NCBI GenBank assembly: GCA_017474385.1
Contig: JAFVHU010000147.1
Coordinates: forward strand, 1-45,561
DNA length: 45,561 bases
Source of the DNA: Afipia sp.
Lineage (GTDB): Bacteria; Pseudomonadota; Alphaproteobacteria; Rhizobiales; Xanthobacteraceae
Direction: 5' to 3'
Every line of letters begins with the position of its first letter. The stretch's first letter is position 1. The notes beneath the pieces were generated by a model. It saw only the letters and a list, made by a program, of their open reading frames with translations, did not search any database and had not been told where the DNA came from. Positions 27,442-36,475 of the stretch are shown here, one piece after another. The position numbers were made by a program, and so were the translations under genes.

Positions 27442-27878
27442 ATGCCAACTGCCTTCAAAGCCTGATCTGTGGATGCGGTATGCCGGTATTTTTTGCGACC
27501 CGGCAGTACGATGGCGCCATGGCCGATCCAGACATCATGCCCAAACGTCACGTGGTGACTGCGTCGCCAGGCGAAAAACTCGGCTTCATCGGGCTCACCG
27601 GGAAAGTAGGCGCTGGCACGATAAGAGAAGTGCGCCTGCGCCGCACGATGCATCGGATGATTGCCAGGATTGATCCTCGTCATCGCGGCGATCGAGCAGA
27701 ACTTTCCGATGGTGGCATAAGCGATCTGACTGTCATTCACGACATAGGAGTAATCCCCGAGCGTGACCTCGTGCAGCACCGTACGCGCGCCAATTTCGCA
27801 ATAGGCCCCCGCGCTGCTGTCGCGCAGGCTCGCGGTCGGATCGATGAACGATTGGGCGGATAGAATCTTGCCGGCCAT
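27438..27878 (-). pseudogene. Phosphonate-associated hexapeptide-repeat transferase, C-terminally truncated
   Basis: A 146-residue product of which about the first 127 residues form a left-handed beta-helix: PTASLRDSSAGAYCEIGART, then YATIGKFCSIAA, NPGNHPMHR and TFGHDVWIGHGAIVLPG. This matches the hexapeptide transferases found in phosphonate operons, usually about 200 residues. After VLPG the expected further coils and the C-terminal helix are missing, and an unrelated tail KKYRHTASTDQALKAVGI runs to the stop. About 60-70 codons appear deleted just before the PhnM paralogue start. The acetyl-CoA site is partly formed by the lost coils, so activity is doubtful. It still overlaps phnM by ATGA. 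Confidence 0.75.
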
Positions 27879-27944
27879 GAATGCTTGATCTCGGAAAGGT
27901 TTGAGCTCGGCGAGAGCCGGCGCTTTGGCGTGAGGTCAACATCT

Positions 27945-27975
27945 CTTCATGACGTTTCGTGACGACATCATGAAG
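27945..27975. promoter_or_regulatory. 8+8 bp inverted repeat in the phnC upstream region
   Basis: CTTCATGA and TCATGAAG are perfect complements separated by 15 bases that include CGTTTCGTGACG. The repeat lies in the 229-base gap between the divergent hexapeptide gene and phnC, about 130 bases before phnC. The GTGAC/ATGAC elements recall Pho-box half sites, but their 10-base spacing does not match the 11-base Pho-box period. Function is open. Confidence 0.4.
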
Positions 27976-28107
27976 TTTGGATGACGCGGGCCTTTCGTCA
28001 CAGCATTTGCGATTTCGGGGGAGAGCAACCGCCGCAAGTGGAGATGTCACACAACTGTAGGAAACCCACGCTAGCGAGGGGAAAGGATACTTAGACGGAG
28101 TCAGCGC

Positions 28108-28920
<813 letters not shown>

Positions 28921-29019
28921 GCGTGCCGATGTCGTGAAGCGGTCTTTGGATTGCGTCATGCTTTGAGTCATCGAATTCGACCTGAAATCCCTGCGATAAC
29001 CGACCACACAGAGGACACC

Positions 29020-29958
29020 ATGATCAATCGACGTATCGTCATTGCGGGCGCTGCTGCGCTCGCCTTCAGCGCTACCGCTGTTTCCGCCCAGGAGTGGAAG
29101 ACCAAGTATTCCGAACTCACTTTCGCTGTCGTCCCTGCCGAGAACGCGTCGGGCGTCACCGAGCGCTGGGCGCCGTTCATTTCCTATTTGAGCAAGGAAC
29201 TCGGCGTGAAGGTGAACCTCCGCATCGCCAATGATTATGCCGCGGTGATCGAAGGACAGCGCACCGGGACCATCCACATTGCCAGCTACGGCTCGGCGTC
29301 GTTCGCCCGCGCGCGTCTGACTGGTGTGCAGACCGACGCTTTTGCCCATGACCGCAACATCGACGGCACCACCGGTTACTATTCGATGTTTTTCGTTCTG
29401 GCGAAGAGTCCGTACAAGAGCATCGACGACCTGAAGGGCAAGAACCTCGGTCTGGTCGATCCGAATTCGACCTCCGGCAACAATGTTCCTCGTTTCGAGC
29501 TGAACAAGATGCAGATCACCGACGCGGAATCATATTTCGGCAAGGTGGTGTTCACCGGCAGCCATGAAAACGCGCTGCTGGCGCTTTCGCAGGGAACGGT
29601 CGATGTCGCAGCGAACCAGTGGACAGCCGATAACGACTCGACCCTTGCTCAGATGCTGACCAAGGGCATGCTGAAGAACGCCGACGGCTCGGCGATGAAG
29701 AAGGAAGACTTCCGCATCGTTCACAAGTCGGCGCCGATCCTGAACGGCCCATACGCGGTTCTGACCGATATGCCTGCTGACCTGAAGGCGAGCATCGAGA
29801 AAGCTTTCTTCGAATCTCCCACCAAGGACAAGGCTGCTTTCGACCGGCTGTCTGACGGACAGAAAAAGGACTTCGCCCCGGCCACCACCAAGGATTGGGA
29901 TGGCATGATCGAACTGATCAAGTTCGTCGACAGTCTTCGCAAGAAGAAAGCATCCTGA
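29020..29958 (+). CDS. phnD: Phosphonate-binding periplasmic protein PhnD
   Basis: A 312-residue binding protein with a Sec signal peptide (IVIAGAAALAFSATAVSAQ, cleaved about residue 23). The mature domain begins LTFAVVPAENASGVTERWAPF, and SYGSASFARA and DPNSTSGNNVPRF form the phosphonate-binding loops known from PhnD. The ATG at 29020 follows GAGG and starts at the signal peptide; the longer frame back to 28951 is not signal-like. It binds phosphonates and delivers them to the two PhnE permeases. A strong hairpin follows, probably keeping its expression above that of the permeases. Confidence 0.95.
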   Translation: MINRRIVIAGAAALAFSATAVSAQEWKTKYSELTFAVVPAENASGVTERWAPFISYLSKELGVKVNLRIANDYAAVIEGQRTGTIHIASYGSASFARARLTGVQTDAFAHDRNIDGTTGYYSMFFVLAKSPYKSIDDLKGKNLGLVDPNSTSGNNVPRFELNKMQITDAESYFGKVVFTGSHENALLALSQGTVDVAANQWTADNDSTLAQMLTKGMLKNADGSAMKKEDFRIVHKSAPILNGPYAVLTDMPADLKASIEKAFFESPTKDKAAFDRLSDGQKKDFAPATTKDWDGMIELIKFVDSLRKKKAS

Positions 29959-29963
29959 CTGAC

Positions 29964-29996
29964 GGAGGGACGGACAGATTGCCTGTTCGGCCCTTC
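29964..29996 (+). terminator. Hairpin between phnD and phnE
   Basis: AGGGACGGACAG pairs with CTGTTCGGCCCT across a 5-base loop (one mismatch, one wobble), followed by TCCTCTTTC. It lies inside an operon immediately after the binding-protein gene, the same arrangement as the stem at 3180-3210. Partial termination or 3'-end protection of the phnD message is likely. Confidence 0.55.
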
Positions 29997-30023
29997 CTCT
30001 TTCGCTCATAGAGCAGTTTCATT

Positions 30024-30908
30024 TTGACAATCAGCCTTTCCAGCTATCCGCCCCAGCAGATCGCGGCGCTCGAAGCCGCGTATAACGCGGCGATCTCTCG
30101 CAAGCGTCTGCGCTTTGCGGTGGGTCTCGTCGTATTCGTCGCATTGCTGATCGTCGCGGGCTTTGGCGCCGAGGTTGCGCCGAAGACTTTTGTCGAGAAG
30201 ATCGGAAACTTTGTCGGTTACTTCGACCGCATCCTGAACCTCGACACGGGCAAACGGGTCTGGACCGATCCGGCGGAGTGGTTCTGGGGTTGGCAAAAAT
30301 GGCTGAAGCTGCTCGCGGAAACGCTGCTGCTGAGCTATGTCGGTACCACCATCGGCGCGCTCGGCGCGTTCGGCCTTAATTTCTTCGCCGCTGCCAACTT
30401 GTCGCCGCATCCGGCTTTGCGGTTTGTCGTGCGCAGATCGCTGGAGTTCTGCCGCACAGTTCCCAGCATCGTGTTTGCGCTCATCTTTGTGATCGCCTTT
30501 GGCCTTGGGCCGATGGCGGGCGTATTGGCCATCGCGATTCATTCGATAGGTGCACTGGGCAAGCTCTATTCGGAGCAGGCCGAAAATATCGACATGAAAC
30601 CGCTTGAAGGCGTCCGCTCCACCGGTGCGAGCTGGATGTCTGCCGTCCGCTTTGCTGTGCTGCCGCAAGTGATGCCGGGGTTTGCCAGCTACACATTGCT
30701 GCGCTTCGAGATCAACGTGCGCGAGGCGTCGGTGATGGGTTTTGTCGGTGCCGGGGGCATCGGCCAGGAACTCGTCGTGGCGGTTCGCAAGTTCTTTTAC
30801 TCCGACGTCAGCGCCATTCTCCTGATGATCATTGTCACGGTGTTCATCATCGATATCTGCACCGGCTGGCTGCGCGGGCGGCTGTTCGGATCGGAGCAGC
30901 GCTCATGA
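30024..30908 (+). CDS. phnE: Phosphonate ABC transporter permease PhnE (first copy)
   Basis: A 294-residue inner-membrane permease with about six hydrophobic helices and the ABC coupling-loop region ENIDMKPLEGVRSTGASWMSA. The C-terminal GFVGAGGIGQEL motif is typical of PhnE. The only suitable start in this frame is a TTG at 30024; the ribosome site is weak. The gene lies 65 bases after phnD, past a hairpin, and overlaps the second permease by four bases (ATGA at 30905). Two different PhnE proteins probably form a heterodimeric channel, as in many Rhizobiales phn loci. Confidence 0.92.
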   Translation: MTISLSSYPPQQIAALEAAYNAAISRKRLRFAVGLVVFVALLIVAGFGAEVAPKTFVEKIGNFVGYFDRILNLDTGKRVWTDPAEWFWGWQKWLKLLAETLLLSYVGTTIGALGAFGLNFFAAANLSPHPALRFVVRRSLEFCRTVPSIVFALIFVIAFGLGPMAGVLAIAIHSIGALGKLYSEQAENIDMKPLEGVRSTGASWMSAVRFAVLPQVMPGFASYTLLRFEINVREASVMGFVGAGGIGQELVVAVRKFFYSDVSAILLMIIVTVFIIDICTGWLRGRLFGSEQRS

Positions 30909-31756
30909 CACCGGCAGCCCGAGATCCGAAGGAACTTGCGCTACAGTATCCGGACCTTTTCCGGGGTTCGCACACGGCGCGCATGAAGGCGCTCGCTGTC
31001 GGGTTGGCCGCGATCGCGCTGTTTTTCTTCGGCTGCTGGTATCTGGAATTCTCGATTGATCGTCTCGTGACCGGCTTCAAGCAGCTTGGCTGGTTCATCA
31101 CGCTGATGATCCCGCCCGATCCCGGTACCTCGTTTCCGACCTATCTTGTCGCGATGGGAGAAACACTGTCGATCGCCTTTCTCGGCACGCTGCTGGCGGC
31201 GGTGCTGGCGCTCCCGGTGAGCCTGCTGGCGGCGCGGAACATCATCCCATCTGTCTTCCTTCGCTTTCCGGTACGCCGCTTTCTGGATTCGATCCGGGGC
31301 GTCGATACGCTGATCTGGGCGCTGGTGTGGATCAACGTCGTCGGGCTTGGACCGTTTGCCGGTGTGCTGGCGATCGCGACATCGGACTTCGGCGCGTTCG
31401 GCAAGCTTTTCTCCGAGGCTATCGAAGGTGCGGACCGCAAGCAGGTCGAGGGCATACGCGCGGCGGGTGGCAGCAAGCTGCAGGAGATTCGCTTTGGCCT
31501 GATGCCGCAGGTTCTTCCTGTGCTTGCGGGTCAAGTTCTCTACTTTATTGAATCCAATACGCGCTCGGCGACGATCATCGGCATTGTCGGAGCCGGCGGC
31601 ATTGGGCTGCAACTGGCCGAACAGATCCGCGTGCTGGAATGGCAGAAGGTCTCGACCCTGATCCTGATGATCCTGGCGGCGGTTGCGGTGATCGATTTGA
31701 TCTCAAGCCGGCTTCGTTTTGCGATTATCGGCCGCGCCGGTGAAGCGCGTCACTGA
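30905..31756 (+). CDS. phnE: Phosphonate ABC transporter permease PhnE (second copy)
   Basis: A 283-residue permease with about six hydrophobic helices. The coupling segment EGADRKQVEGIRAAGGSKLQE parallels that of the first PhnE, and the C-terminal IIGIVGAGGIGLQLAEQ motif follows. It is coupled to the first copy by ATGA and ends ten bases before the convergent phnF gene. With PhnC and PhnD it completes the phosphonate importer. The two permeases are homologous but clearly different in sequence, so this is not a recent duplication. Confidence 0.92.
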   Translation: MTPAARDPKELALQYPDLFRGSHTARMKALAVGLAAIALFFFGCWYLEFSIDRLVTGFKQLGWFITLMIPPDPGTSFPTYLVAMGETLSIAFLGTLLAAVLALPVSLLAARNIIPSVFLRFPVRRFLDSIRGVDTLIWALVWINVVGLGPFAGVLAIATSDFGAFGKLFSEAIEGADRKQVEGIRAAGGSKLQEIRFGLMPQVLPVLAGQVLYFIESNTRSATIIGIVGAGGIGLQLAEQIRVLEWQKVSTLILMILAAVAVIDLISSRLRFAIIGRAGEARH

Positions 31757-31766
31757 CTTTCAGGTC

Positions 31767-32498
31767 CTACTTGTTCTCGATCACGAACTGGACGCGCTCC
31801 GCCGCGAAGCGTGCACGGGTGGTGAGCAGGGGCGTTCCGTTCGGCTCCGCATCAAGGCTGTCGGCGATCAGCACGGGGCGGCCAAGGGCGAGATCGAGCC
31901 GCGTTGCGTCGGCGGCGTCGGCGATAGAGGCTGAAACGTTGGTCCATTCGCGGCGATAATCGCGTACGCCGAAATGTGCGAGCAGTTTGGTCATCGAGCG
32001 GGTCTTCTCGTAGACGCGTCCGCCGTCGGCGAAGCGATTGGCGTCGAGCCAGGTGGTTCCGAGGCAGATCGGAATGCGGTTCGCCATGCGCAGAGCATCG
32101 ATCCGCAGCAACGGCGCATCCGTCTTGAGTCCGAGTCGCTTGGCCAGGTCACGCGTCGCCGGTTCGACTGACGCACTCAGCAATTGTCCACTGGCCTCGA
32201 GGCCGCCAGCACCGACGATCTCGGAGAAGCGCGTTCGCGAGCGCAGCGGATAGGCGATGCGTGGCGCCTCGACATAAGTTCCGCTGCCGCGTTCCGCGCG
32301 CACCAGTCCGCGTTCAGCCAGCGCCGCCAGCGCGCGCCGCACCGTATGGCGGTTGACGCGATGGATTTTCGCAATCTCCAGTTCTCCGGGCAGTCGCGTA
32401 TCGCGGGCGTAGATTCCGTCGGCGATAGCCTGCTCGATGGAATCTGCCACGCGACGCCACAGCGCGACGCCTGTTGTCGGCTCTCCCGACAGACTCAT
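31767..32498 (-). CDS. phnF: GntR/UTRA-family phosphonate regulator PhnF
   Basis: A 243-residue HutC-type regulator. The winged helix occupies about residues 10-78 (ELEIAKIHRVNRHTVRRALAALAERGLV), and a UTRA ligand domain follows (about 95-235). PhnF proteins bind a palindrome in phn promoters. The gene is divergent from phnG, and the 130-base gap holds a perfect 10+10 base inverted repeat that is the obvious operator. It converges on the second phnE, so it separates the transport operon from the lyase operon. Confidence 0.93.
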   Translation of the reverse strand: MSLSGEPTTGVALWRRVADSIEQAIADGIYARDTRLPGELEIAKIHRVNRHTVRRALAALAERGLVRAERGSGTYVEAPRIAYPLRSRTRFSEIVGAGGLEASGQLLSASVEPATRDLAKRLGLKTDAPLLRIDALRMANRIPICLGTTWLDANRFADGGRVYEKTRSMTKLLAHFGVRDYRREWTNVSASIADAADATRLDLALGRPVLIADSLDAEPNGTPLLTTRARFAAERVQFVIENK

Positions 32499-32563
32499 GG
32501 CCGCAACGGCATGTTTGGACGGCCAATTCCTGACGCTGTGAAAATCATGTCGACGTCACCAGT

Positions 32564-32581
32564 TTGTCATGGCGCTGCGTT
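32564..32581 (+). promoter_or_regulatory. Weak Pho-box-like direct repeat upstream of phnG
   Basis: TTGTCAT-GGCG-CTGCGTT has the 7-4-7 layout of a PhoB box (CTGTCAT repeats), with 6 of 7 matches in the first unit and 4 of 7 in the second. Phosphate-starvation control of phn operons is common. This match alone is weak support. Confidence 0.25.
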
Positions 32582-32584
32582 ACG

Positions 32585-32610
32585 AAGTTGTCTACTAACA
32601 TAGACAACTT
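32585..32610. promoter_or_regulatory. Putative PhnF operator
   Basis: AAGTTGTCTA and TAGACAACTT are perfect 10-base complements separated by CTAACA, placed 19-44 bases before the phnG start and in the gap shared with divergent phnF. The TAGAC/GTCTA half sites resemble those of PhnF operators in other bacteria, though with a longer spacer. Repression of phnG-N by PhnF from this site is inferred. Confidence 0.7.
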
Positions 32611-32628
32611 GGAATCGGCAAGCTGGAC

Positions 32629-33087
32629 ATGACCCAACCGCACGCCACATCGCAAATCAGTCGCCGCGACGCGATGTCCGTGCTCGCGCATGCCCCGACG
32701 GAGTGGATTTTGGCCTGTCTCAAAGCGCTCGATGTTCCGCCTTATGAGGCGGCCCGGCAACCCGAGAGTGGACTTGTCATGGTTCGGGGGCGGATCGGCG
32801 GTGACGGCGCGCCGTTCAACCTCGGCGAGGCCAGTGTTTCCCGCGCAGCGGTGCGACTGGCCTCCGGTGAACTTGGCTTCGGCTATGTGCTGGGGCGGGA
32901 CGGCGAAAAGGCGAGGCTGATCGCCCTGTGCGATGCGCTGATTCAGAACAGCGGCTTCAAGGCTGACGTCGAACAAAAAGTCATTGAACCGTTGCGATGC
33001 GAACTGGAAGCCGCGCGGAACCAGCAGGCGGCGGAAACCGCGGCAACGCGGGTCGATTTCTACACTCTGGTCAGAGGCGAGGGCTGA
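32629..33087 (+). CDS. phnG: C-P lyase subunit PhnG
   Basis: A 152-residue PhnG protein, normal length. It carries RRDAMSVLAHAPTEWI near the N-terminus and GLVMVRGRIGGDGAPFNLGE in the middle, the family's conserved core. PhnG, H, I and J form the C-P lyase core complex, where PhnI with G, H and L transfers methylphosphonate to ATP ribose. It is the first gene of the phnGHIJKLMN operon, directly behind the putative PhnF operator. The stop overlaps the ATG of phnH (TGATG). Confidence 0.95.
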   Translation: MTQPHATSQISRRDAMSVLAHAPTEWILACLKALDVPPYEAARQPESGLVMVRGRIGGDGAPFNLGEASVSRAAVRLASGELGFGYVLGRDGEKARLIALCDALIQNSGFKADVEQKVIEPLRCELEAARNQQAAETAATRVDFYTLVRGEG

Positions 33088-33704
33088 TGATGACGCTTCA
33101 TACCAGCCTTAGGTCCACCGGTGGCTTTGCTGATCCGGTACAATCATCGCAATCGGTGTTTCGCAGTGTGATGAATGCGTTGGCGCGTCCCGGCTCGATT
33201 CAAACCATTGTTGAGGCGATCCATGCGCCATCGTCGATGATGGCCGCCACTGCCGCGGTCTCACTTGCTCTGTTCGATCACGACACACCGATCTGGATTG
33301 ACGGCCGCTTTTCCGCAGAGCCGGCGATTGATGCATGGCTACGGTTTCAGACGGGTGCGCCGCTGACAAGCGATGCATCCCGCGCTGCGTTCGCCCTAAT
33401 CCATAACGGCGCGGCACTACTGGATTTCGAGACCTTCGCGTTCGGGACGCCGGAATATCCGGATCGTTCGACCACGCTGGTGGTTCAGGTCGATACGCTC
33501 ACAGAGGGGCCGGAACTGATCCTGAGTGGTCCCGGTATTCGTGGCACGTCCGCGTTGCGCGCGGGTCCGCTGCCTTCCGATTTCGCCAGTTGCATGCAGG
33601 CCAATCGCGCGCTGTTTCCGCGTGGTGTCGATTTGCTGCTCGTGTGCGGAACCGAACTGGTGGCGCTGCCGCGCAGTACGCACGTTGCCGCGAGGGAGGC
33701 CTGA
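33087..33704 (+). CDS. phnH: C-P lyase subunit PhnH
   Basis: A 205-residue PhnH, starting GGFADPVQSSQSVFRSVMNA with the family's N-terminal helix and ALARPGSIQ. The C-terminal half has LSGPGIRGTSALRAG and FPRGVDLLLVCGTELVALPRST, both PhnH signatures. The ATG at 33087 overlaps the phnG stop; a second ATG follows immediately at 33090. PhnH is a PLP-transferase-fold protein without cofactor that sits in the core complex with PhnG, I and J. It is followed by phnI after three bases. Confidence 0.95.
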   Translation: MMTLHTSLRSTGGFADPVQSSQSVFRSVMNALARPGSIQTIVEAIHAPSSMMAATAAVSLALFDHDTPIWIDGRFSAEPAIDAWLRFQTGAPLTSDASRAAFALIHNGAALLDFETFAFGTPEYPDRSTTLVVQVDTLTEGPELILSGPGIRGTSALRAGPLPSDFASCMQANRALFPRGVDLLLVCGTELVALPRSTHVAAREA

Positions 33705-33707
33705 TCC

Positions 33708-34814
33708 ATGTACGTTGCTGTCAAAGGCGGCGAACGCGCCATTGAGAATGCGCATCGGCTGCTCGCCCATGAGCGTCGCGGCGATCCGGCTGTTCCCGAT
33801 CTTTCGCTTGCGCAGATATCCGGGCAGCTCTCGCTGGCGGTCGATCGCGTCATGACGGAGGGCTCGCTTTATGACCGCGAACTTGCTGCGCTGGCGATCA
33901 AGCAGGCGCGGGGAGACATGATCGAGGCGATCTTCCTGTTGCGCGCGTTCCGCGCGACATTGCCGCGTTTTGGCGCGACAGAGCCGCTCGACACCGCGAA
34001 CATGCAGGTGCGCCGCCGCATTTCGTCGACATTCAAGGACGTGCCCGGCGGGCAGATCCTGGGGCCGACGTTCGACTACACCCATCGGCTGCTTGATCCG
34101 TCGCTCACGGAAGGCGCGGCGATCCCGGAACCGGCACAGGGTGCTGTTGATGACACCTCGATGCCACGTGTGACCGATATTCTCGGCGCAGATGGTCTGA
34201 TCGAGCCGTCGCCGGCGGCAGGCGTTGGCCAGCCAGTCGGTGATCTCACGCGGGAGCCGCTGAGCTTCCCGGCTGATCGCGATCTGCGCCTGCAAAACCT
34301 TGCAAGGGGCGATGAAGGCTTTTTGCTGGCGTTGGGCTATTCGACCCAGCGCGGCTTTGGCCGGACGCACCCCTTCGCGGGCGAAATTCGCTTTGGCGAA
34401 GTCGAGGTCGAATTCGTCGCGGAAGACGCGGGCTTCGCGGTGCCGCTCGGGTCAATCACGCTGACCGAATGTCAGATGGTCAATCAGTTCAAAGGCTCGG
34501 CTGCGCAAGCGCCGTGCTTCACGCGTGGTTATGGCCTCGCCTTCGGGCAGAGCGAACGCAAGACCATGTCGATGGCGCTGGTAGACCGCTCGTTGCGCGC
34601 GCGCGAGCTGGGTGAGGAGGTGCGTTCGCCTGCGCAGGACGAAGAATTCGTGATGTCGCATTCCGACAATGTGCAGGCGACGGGCTTCGTCGAACACTTG
34701 AAACTTCCGCACTATGTGGATTTCCAGTCCGAACTCGGCCTGCTGCGGAAACTGTGCAAGGAATTCGAGGTTGCCAAGGAGAGCGACGTTTCGCTGGCGG
34801 AGGCTGCCGAATGA
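33708..34814 (+). CDS. phnI: C-P lyase nucleosidase subunit PhnI
   Basis: A 368-residue PhnI, the family's usual length. It begins MYVAVKGGERAIENAHRLL and contains RALAL-type helices, the ARQ-like MIEAIFLLRAFRATLPR segment and the GYSTQRGFGRTHPFAGEIR motif. PhnI displaces adenine from ATP with phosphonate to give ribosyl-phosphonate triphosphate, aided by G, H and L. The ATG follows GAGGCC. Its end overlaps the phnJ start (34811-34814, ATGA), as expected for a stoichiometric core complex. Confidence 0.95.
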   Translation: MYVAVKGGERAIENAHRLLAHERRGDPAVPDLSLAQISGQLSLAVDRVMTEGSLYDRELAALAIKQARGDMIEAIFLLRAFRATLPRFGATEPLDTANMQVRRRISSTFKDVPGGQILGPTFDYTHRLLDPSLTEGAAIPEPAQGAVDDTSMPRVTDILGADGLIEPSPAAGVGQPVGDLTREPLSFPADRDLRLQNLARGDEGFLLALGYSTQRGFGRTHPFAGEIRFGEVEVEFVAEDAGFAVPLGSITLTECQMVNQFKGSAAQAPCFTRGYGLAFGQSERKTMSMALVDRSLRARELGEEVRSPAQDEEFVMSHSDNVQATGFVEHLKLPHYVDFQSELGLLRKLCKEFEVAKESDVSLAEAAE

Positions 34815-35686
34815 ACGCGCCCGTTTACAACTTCGCTTATCTCGACGAGCAGACCAAGCGGATGATCCGCCGCGCCATCCTCAAGGCCATCGCGATTCCC
34901 GGCTATCAGGTGCCGTTTGCCAGCCGCGAAATGCCGATGCCGTATGGCTGGGGCACCGGCGGTGTCCAGGTGACCGCGGCGATTCTCGGCCGCGAGGATA
35001 CCTTGAAGGTGATCGACCAGGGCTCCGACGACACCACCAATGCGATCTCGATCCGCAAATTCTTCGAGAAAACCGCGAACGTGACAACCACCACGGTGAC
35101 ATCTGACGCGACTGTGATCCAGACGCGACACCGCATCCCGGAAACCGCGCTGAATGACAATCAGGTGCTGGTCTATCAGGTGCCGATCCCGGAGCCATTG
35201 CGGTTCCTTGAACCGCGCGAAACCGAGACGCGGCGCATGCATGCGCTCGGCGAGTATGGTTTGATGCACGTCAAGCTGTACGAGGACATCGCGCGCCACG
35301 GCCACATCGCCACGACCTATGCCTATCCGGTGAAGGTGAACGACCGATATGTGATGGATCCGTCGCCGACGCCGAAGTTCGACAATCCGAAAATGGATAA
35401 CTGTGCGGCATTGCAGCTGTTTGGCGCGGGGCGCGAGAAGCGTATCTATGCAATCCCGCCGCAGACCAAAGTCACATCGCTCGATTTCGAGGACCATCCG
35501 TTCGAAACCTACCGTTTCGACGCGCCTTGCGCGCTTTGCGGATCGAGGACGTCCTATCTCGATGAAGTCGTGGTCGATGACAAAGGCGGCCGGATGTTCG
35601 TGTGTTCCGATACCGACTATTGCGAAACGCGCCGCGCGGACGGCCATCAGGGCGCCGGCTTCGGCGCCGATCATCAGGTGACGTGA
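34811..35686 (+). CDS. phnJ: Radical-SAM C-P lyase PhnJ
   Basis: A 291-residue PhnJ. The N-terminal YNFAYLDEQTKRMIRRA and GYQVPFASREMPMPYGWGTGG segments are highly conserved. The unusual C-terminal cysteine set is complete: Cys240-x2-Cys243-x21-Cys265 for the iron-sulfur cluster and, five residues later, Cys271, matching the thiyl-radical cysteine of E. coli PhnJ. It cleaves the C-P bond of ribosyl phosphonate to give ribose cyclic phosphate and the alkane. It overlaps phnI by ATGA and phnK by TGATG. Confidence 0.97.
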   Translation: MNAPVYNFAYLDEQTKRMIRRAILKAIAIPGYQVPFASREMPMPYGWGTGGVQVTAAILGREDTLKVIDQGSDDTTNAISIRKFFEKTANVTTTTVTSDATVIQTRHRIPETALNDNQVLVYQVPIPEPLRFLEPRETETRRMHALGEYGLMHVKLYEDIARHGHIATTYAYPVKVNDRYVMDPSPTPKFDNPKMDNCAALQLFGAGREKRIYAIPPQTKVTSLDFEDHPFETYRFDAPCALCGSRTSYLDEVVVDDKGGRMFVCSDTDYCETRRADGHQGAGFGADHQVT

Positions 35687-36468
35687 TGCGCGACGACGAT
35701 CAGCCGCTGCTTATCTGTGATGGCTTGAGCAAGTCTTACGGCCGGCAACTCGCCTGCAAGGACGTCTCGTTCCAACTTTATCCGGGCGAAGTGCTGGCGA
35801 TCGTCGGCGAGTCAGGCTCCGGGAAATCGACCCTGCTGCAAATGCTGTCGACGCAGCTTCAGCCGAGCAAGGGCCGTGTGTCGTATCGCATGCGCGATGG
35901 CATCACTCGCGATCTCGCGACCTTGGGTGAGGCGGAGCGGCGCTTTCTGTTCCGTACCGACTGGGGCTACGTGCATCAGGATCCGGCGATGGGCCTGCGC
36001 ATGGCGGTATCAGCGGGAGCCAATGTCGGCGAGCGGCTGATGGCGGTCGGTTGGGGTCACTACGGCAAAATCCGCGAGACGTCATCGTCGTGGCTGGAGC
36101 GTGTCGAGATTTCGATCGACCGGATCGATGACGCGCCGAAGACGTATTCCGGCGGCATGCGGCAACGGCTTCAGATTGCCCGCAACCTTGTCACCGAACC
36201 GCGTCTGGTCTTCATGGATGAGCCGACAGGAGGGCTCGATGTCTCGGTTCAGGCAAGGCTGCTCGACTTGGTGCGCGGACTGGTCAACGAACTCGGGCTC
36301 GCGGTCGTCATCGTGACGCACGATCTTGCGGTAGCCCGGCTGCTGTCGCACCGGGTTATGGTGATGAAGGGCGGCGAGGTGATCGAGACAGGGTTGACGG
36401 ATCAGGTGCTTGACGATCCGCATGAACCCTATACGCAACTTCTTGTTTCTTCGATCCTACCGGCATGA
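35686..36468 (+). CDS. phnK: C-P lyase ATP-binding subunit PhnK
   Basis: A 260-residue ABC-type ATPase with Walker A GESGSGKST (41-49), signature YSGGMRQRLQIARNL and Walker B LVFMDEPTGGLD. The segment DWGYVHQDPAMGLRMAVSAGANVGERLM is diagnostic for PhnK. It is not a transporter subunit; PhnK docks on the PhnGHIJ core through PhnJ. Start and phnJ stop overlap by one base. Seven bases separate it from phnL. Confidence 0.95.
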   Translation: MRDDDQPLLICDGLSKSYGRQLACKDVSFQLYPGEVLAIVGESGSGKSTLLQMLSTQLQPSKGRVSYRMRDGITRDLATLGEAERRFLFRTDWGYVHQDPAMGLRMAVSAGANVGERLMAVGWGHYGKIRETSSSWLERVEISIDRIDDAPKTYSGGMRQRLQIARNLVTEPRLVFMDEPTGGLDVSVQARLLDLVRGLVNELGLAVVIVTHDLAVARLLSHRVMVMKGGEVIETGLTDQVLDDPHEPYTQLLVSSILPA

Positions 36469-36475
36469 GGGTGCT

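Noticed and set aside
27945-27975. Pho box upstream of phnC
   Set aside because: ATGAC and GTGAC elements repeat with a 10-base rather than 11-base period and do not fit the 7-4-7 layout, so it is reported only as a palindrome.
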